Assembly (NCBI RefSeq): GCF_007678255.1
Contig: NZ_VEED01000010.1
Span: 124,001 to 188,000, forward strand
DNA: 64,000 nt
Direction: 5' to 3'
DNA from: Bacillus sp. X1(2014)
GTDB taxonomy: Bacteria; Bacillota; Bacilli; Bacillales_B; DSM-18226
Below are positions 60,859-64,000 of the stretch, one piece after another; the stretch's first letter is position 1, and the number at the start of each line of letters is the position of its first letter. The notes under the pieces are model-generated. The model did no database searches and was not told the origin of the DNA. It was given only the letters and a program-made list of their open reading frames with translations. Both the position numbers and the translations under genes were made by a program.

Positions 60859-61053
60859 ATGGAAAAGAAATTACTTAATTCACCACAACATTCGGATGAG
60901 AATACAGATGCTGTTGTTGCAGAAATGTTTCTAAATAATGCCCTGCTAGAATTTAGACGGGAGAAAATCCGCAAGGAAATCGACCACACATTACTACACG
61001 GGGATAAGGAATTATTCCTAAAATTAACAGAAGAGTTAAAAAAGATTTCTTAA
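60859..61053 (+). CDS. IDEAL-domain small protein
   Basis: 64 residues from ATG 60859 (TAAGGAG 10 nt upstream; an in-frame TTG at 60850 is within reach). An N-terminal flexible stretch is followed by VVAEMFLNNALLEFRREKIRKEIDHTLLHGDKELFLKLTEEL, in which IDHTLLHGDKELF corresponds to the IDEAL motif region. The IDEAL domain occurs in small Bacillus proteins and in YpiB; its biochemical role is poorly known. Single gene with its own terminator. Confidence 0.75.
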   Translation: MEKKLLNSPQHSDENTDAVVAEMFLNNALLEFRREKIRKEIDHTLLHGDKELFLKLTEELKKIS

Positions 61054-61082
61054 GTTATCGATTAACGGATTCTATTCTTTAA

Positions 61083-61120
61083 AAAGAAGCCTATCCAATA
61101 TATGGATGGGCTTCTTTCTG
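61083..61120 (+). terminator. Terminator after the IDEAL gene
   Basis: AAAGAAGCC.ATCCA pairs with TGGAT.GGCTTCTTT over a short loop. A second, bidirectional hairpin (GAACCAATCC 61183-61192, GGATTGGTTC 61197-61206) follows for the convergent PepSY gene. Confidence 0.8.
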
Positions 61121-61238
61121 TTTACATATAAAAGAGTGTCATCAACAAATATCTAATTTTTATTAATGATTCAAAAAACAAGGAACCAATCCAATAGGAT
61201 TGGTTCTTTTATTGGGGGATTACTCACAAGTGATCATC

Positions 61239-61943
61239 TCAGTTAGTATCGTCATCGGCTTTGTTATCGTCATCACCGCTGTGTCTGTTTTGATGAGCGC
61301 CGTCATCGGCTTTGTTGTCGTCATCACCGCTGTGTCTGTTTTGATGAGCGCCGTCATCGGCTTTGTTGTCGTCATCACCGCTGTGTCTATTTTGATGAGC
61401 GCCGTCATCGGCTTTGTTGTCATCATCACCGCTGTGTCTGTTTTGATGAGCGCCGTCATCGGCTTTGTTGTCGTCATCGCCGCTATGTCTGTTTTGATGA
61501 GCGCCGTCATCGGATTTTGTATCGTCATCACTGACTTTGTCATCATCGCGCTCAACTCTGACTACTTTTCCAGTTTCAGCATCGATCCTTACTTCTGCTT
61601 CACCCGTGCTCGTGTTAAGCTCAACTTTATATTCCATTCTACCATGCTCTAATTCTTGTTCAATTTCAACTACTGTACCATTTACTTTACTAATTGCAAT
61701 CTCTTTTGCTTTTTCCATAGTAATGAAATTAGCATTAGCTGCTGCTGTACTATTGCTATCATCAGCTTCTACCTTAATAGTTGTTTGACCTTGCTCCTTA
61801 CCATTAACATTTCCACTTACCTTTTTATCTTCCTGATGGATAGAATCCTCAGCTCGAGTATCGCTTTTTGAAGCCCCTACTGCTACGGCCCCACCCAAGA
61901 TTAATAATCCAGATAATGCACCAACAATAAATTTATTTTTCAT
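61239..61943 (-). CDS. PepSY-domain protein with acidic/His tandem-repeat tail
   Basis: 234 residues. A signal peptide (FIVGALSGLLILGGAVAVGAS) leads to one PepSY domain (ITMEKAKEIAISKVNGTVVEIEQELEHGRMEYKVEL...IDAETGKVVRVE). The C-terminal tail has about five copies of the 17-residue unit DDGAHQNRHSGDDDNKA. The repeat is also exact at DNA level (51 bp, 61260-61520), which points to recent expansion. PepSY domains are thought to inhibit proteases or to bind at the cell surface. The Asp/His tail could bind cations. AGGAGG precedes ATG 61943. Confidence 0.85.
   Translation of the reverse strand: MKNKFIVGALSGLLILGGAVAVGASKSDTRAEDSIHQEDKKVSGNVNGKEQGQTTIKVEADDSNSTAAANANFITMEKAKEIAISKVNGTVVEIEQELEHGRMEYKVELNTSTGEAEVRIDAETGKVVRVERDDDKVSDDDTKSDDGAHQNRHSGDDDNKADDGAHQNRHSGDDDNKADDGAHQNRHSGDDDNKADDGAHQNRHSGDDDNKADDGAHQNRHSGDDDNKADDDTN
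61260..61520 (-). repeat. 51-bp coding tandem repeats in the PepSY gene
   Basis: About five near-identical 51-bp units. Only scattered single-base changes (for example GTGTCTATT instead of GTGTCTGTT) separate them. Confidence 0.9.
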
Positions 61944-62059
61944 TAATAATTCCTCCTTAGTGTTTGTTTGCTACACTAATAGAATATCCAGTGAAGATTA
62001 AAGCAAAAGGGGGAAAAACATTAGAAATTAATGAGAATTATTGATGGAACAGTGCTTAC

Positions 62060-62962
62060 CTAGTCATCATCTTCTTTACTATCATCCTTGCCGCGCTGTT
62101 TAGAATCATCATCTTTATCATCATCTGTGCTTCGTTTCTTTGAATCATCATTTGTGTCAACATCTGTGCTAGGTTTCTTTGAATCATCATTTGTGTCATC
62201 ATCTGTGCCAGGTTTCTTTGAATCACCGTTTTGCGTAGTATCATCATCACTATGATCATCCCAGGTAACAGACATCACATTGCCAGTAATCGCATGAATT
62301 TGTACAATTGCTTCTCTTTCATTCCTCGTTTTTATTTCAACAAGGTAATAGGTTTGTTTCCCGTCTGACTCCAGCCAAATCTCATCAATAGACCCATTGA
62401 CTTGCTTTTTGGCAATTTCCCTGGCCTCTGCCTCTGTCAGTTTCTTATTTGTATCGTTGATTGTCGTTGAGTTCGAAGAAAGGATCTTGCCGGAGATTGC
62501 ATCTACTGTGAGCGAAGTTTGGTTATTTCCTTCTTTAACCACCGCATTGTAAATCGTCTTACCATCGTTGTCCGTTTTTTCAAAAGAAGTAATGGTACCA
62601 TTCACTGCACTTAAGATGATTTTTTTGATTTCCTCCTCTGATAGTGTTGTAACGGGTGGCTGATTAACAGGAGGTAACGTAGTTCCCGTTTTGGTAAACG
62701 ATAAAACATTTCCACTTAATGCATCAAGCTTGATACTATAAAGAATATCTTGTTTCTCTAACTCTATATGATATTGCCCGCTCCTCAGTGTTATTTGTTT
62801 TATTTCTCCTTGATAACGTTCGAGAACAAGATTTTGAGCATCCTCTTTTGATAAAATATCGGCTGACGCATTGCTTATTCCTAACTTCTGCCAACTAATA
62901 TAGAAAACGGATATCATTAATAGAAAGCTTATGAGAAGCCAAAGCCATGTTTTTTTCTTCAT
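62060..62962 (-). CDS. Membrane protein with three PepSY domains and acidic repeat tail
   Basis: 300 residues. An N-terminal membrane helix (WLWLLISFLLMISVFYISW) is followed by three PepSY-like domains (about 35-90, 108-165 and 170-230: LSKEDAQNLVLERY, LSEEEIKKIILSAVNG, LTEAEAREIAKKQVNG). The hydrophilic tail has degenerate DDDTNDDSKK units. It lies between the single-PepSY gene and a histidine kinase gene, all on the same strand. A related PepSY protein acting near a two-component system would fit a surface sensor or stress role. This is inference. Confidence 0.85.
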   Translation of the reverse strand: MKKKTWLWLLISFLLMISVFYISWQKLGISNASADILSKEDAQNLVLERYQGEIKQITLRSGQYHIELEKQDILYSIKLDALSGNVLSFTKTGTTLPPVNQPPVTTLSEEEIKKIILSAVNGTITSFEKTDNDGKTIYNAVVKEGNNQTSLTVDAISGKILSSNSTTINDTNKKLTEAEAREIAKKQVNGSIDEIWLESDGKQTYYLVEIKTRNEREAIVQIHAITGNVMSVTWDDHSDDDTTQNGDSKKPGTDDDTNDDSKKPSTDVDTNDDSKKRSTDDDKDDDSKQRGKDDSKEDDD

Positions 62963-63031
62963 TCTTTCACCTCAACACGATAAAGTACCTTTATTTTCTA
63001 ATATGAAGATTAGAAAATGCTGAGAAATGGA

Positions 63032-64000
63032 TTAATTTTTAGTGTTTTTTAAAAAAAGAGTTGCCGTGGTGCCCACTCCTTCTTCACTTTCAAGTGAAAT
63101 CTTGATATCAATGGCATCAGCAATTTCCTTCGCTAATGATAAGCCAAGCCCAGAACCGCCTTTTTTTCTATTTCGCGCTTTGTCAACACGATAAAATCTA
63201 TCAAACACCTTCGGCAGTTCGTCAGGATGGATGCCGATTCCGTTGTCAGCCACGCTAATATATGCCACGTCTAGCTTGATTCCTAAAATTACTCTAATCG
63301 GCTCGTCACTATATTTCCGAGCATTATCAAGAAAAATAAACAGTAGCTGCTTTATTTTTTTTTCATCAGTAATAACTAATATTTGAGAATTGTTTTCTTG
63401 CTGAAAATCGATTTCTCGATTATAAGCACTTTGGAATGCCTTAATGGTTTGCTGCAATAACCCACCAAGATTTATTGGGGCTTTTTCGATATTCCATTGC
63501 TCGTGATGCTTTGCGAGTAATAACAGTTGTTCCGTCATATCTTTCATACGAACCGCTTCAGAATGAATCGCCTCAATCGATTCGGCAAAAAGCTCCGGTT
63601 CCTTTAGGCCTCTTCTTTTTAAAAGACTTGCATAGCTTTCAATAATTGTTAAAGGGGTTTTAAATTCATGGGACGCATTCGAAACAAACTGTTTTTGTTT
63701 CTCGTAATTTGTTTCAAGCAAATCAATCATATGGTTAAAGGTTTCGCCCATTTGAAAAAGTTCATCCTTTGATTTTCCCTCAAAAGTTAGCCTCTTAAAG
63801 CGTCCGCTTTGTCTTATTTCTTTCATCGTTTTGGTCATTGAGGTAACAGGCTTGGTAATTAACTTACTCAATATGAGGCTAGACACAGCCACTGGAATTA
63901 AGGCTAGAAGGGTTACCAATAGTAAGACAAGTCGCAGGATATCTAAGATATCGGTGGCAGACTTAATACTTTTTGTGATTTGGAGATTGGCCACACTACC
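63032..64000 (-). CDS. Sensor histidine kinase, N-terminus outside the window
   Basis: The frame is open to the last base of the window, so the start is not seen. Present are the second membrane helix (LRLVLLLVTLLALIPVAVSSLIL), HAMP, a HisKA box (FVSNASHEFKTPLTIIESYASLLKRRG with the phosphoacceptor His) and the HATPase N, G1, F and G2 boxes (FLDNARKYS, VADNGIGI, FDRFYRVD, GSGLGLSLAKEI). It is of the EnvZ/ArlS type. The cognate response regulator should lie just beyond 64000. It lies upstream of the two PepSY genes and may regulate or be regulated by them. Confidence 0.9.
   Translation of the reverse strand, partial: GSVANLQITKSIKSATDILDILRLVLLLVTLLALIPVAVSSLILSKLITKPVTSMTKTMKEIRQSGRFKRLTFEGKSKDELFQMGETFNHMIDLLETNYEKQKQFVSNASHEFKTPLTIIESYASLLKRRGLKEPELFAESIEAIHSEAVRMKDMTEQLLLLAKHHEQWNIEKAPINLGGLLQQTIKAFQSAYNREIDFQQENNSQILVITDEKKIKQLLFIFLDNARKYSDEPIRVILGIKLDVAYISVADNGIGIHPDELPKVFDRFYRVDKARNRKKGGSGLGLSLAKEIADAIDIKISLESEEGVGTTATLFLKNTKN

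Noticed and set aside
61200..61652. Plus-strand hydrophobic repeat protein opposite the PepSY gene
   Set aside because: It is the antisense shadow of the 51-bp coding repeats. The PepSY gene on the minus strand has a signal peptide, known domain and ribosome site.

Overview
The window looks like chromosome from a low-GC, endospore-forming Bacillaceae, most like Neobacillus or a related Bacillus. The evidence is AT-rich DNA with strong GGAGG-type ribosome binding sites and frequent TTG/GTG starts; homologues of DesKR, YknWXYZ, CtaB, a YesMN-type two-component pair and an IDEAL-domain protein; and a class IV (PhaR/PhaC) polyhydroxyalkanoate synthase. The genus is my inference; no rRNA or complete tRNA is present.

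Layout. (1) 1-9.9 kb: a carbohydrate/polyol region. A LacI-family repressor (C-terminus only) is followed by two operons. Each is preceded by three copies of the palindrome TGTAATCGATTACA (or close variants) at nearly identical spacing. They encode two Gfo/Idh/MocA dehydrogenases, two sugar phosphate isomerase/epimerases, a polyol-type MFS permease, an ABM monooxygenase, an SDR and, after an intervening terminator-like hairpin, a ROK kinase. A broken histidine kinase lies between the operons. (2) 10-13.1 kb: a decaying stretch with a tRNA 3'-half, a DoxX gene with a Fur-like box, a frameshifted MFS remnant, a DMT exporter and a broken YbaK/PrdX deacylase. (3) 13.2-20 kb: a divergent AraC regulator and an RbsACB-type sugar ABC importer operon ending in two paralogous phytanoyl-CoA-dioxygenase-family genes. 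(4) 20-21.1 kb: an integrase C-terminal remnant and two tiny genes. (5) 21.1-25.6 kb: an acyl-CoA-dehydrogenase-like flavoenzyme with a polar amino-acid-type ABC importer, behind a leader terminator. (6) 26-31.7 kb: a TRAP transporter with a YesMN-type two-component system, then a 52-bp hairpin tandem repeat.

(7) 32.2-40.4 kb: AlkA-type glycosylase, 2-hydroxyacid dehydrogenase, CtaB, a ba3-type terminal oxidase (subunits IIa, II, I), SCO and an AI-2E family protein. (8) 40.5-44.3 kb: yknWXYZ. (9) 44.4-47.4 kb: a stand-alone trpB with a TRAP-like leader, a GNAT, and a YitT protein truncated next to an acyl-CoA-ligase fragment. (10) 47.4-55.8 kb: an operon of acyl-CoA ligase, SDR, PhaR-like protein, phasin-like protein, phaR and phaC, flanked by alpha/beta hydrolases on the opposite strand. 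(11) 56-64 kb: desKR without a des gene in view, another hydrolase, an ABC-2 exporter, an IDEAL protein, two PepSY proteins with acidic tails and a truncated sensor kinase.

A 13-bp dispersed motif (GGTGCCTGACACC) occurs six times in intergenic DNA of the second half, plus one degenerate copy. I see no prophage, CRISPR array or obvious defence system. The strongest leads are the duplicated triple-operator architecture, the TRAP-like leader of orphan trpB, the PHA cluster built around an acyl-CoA ligase, the ABC-plus-twin-dioxygenase operon, the terminal oxidase with Asn at the usual cross-linked Tyr position, and the 52-bp hairpin array.
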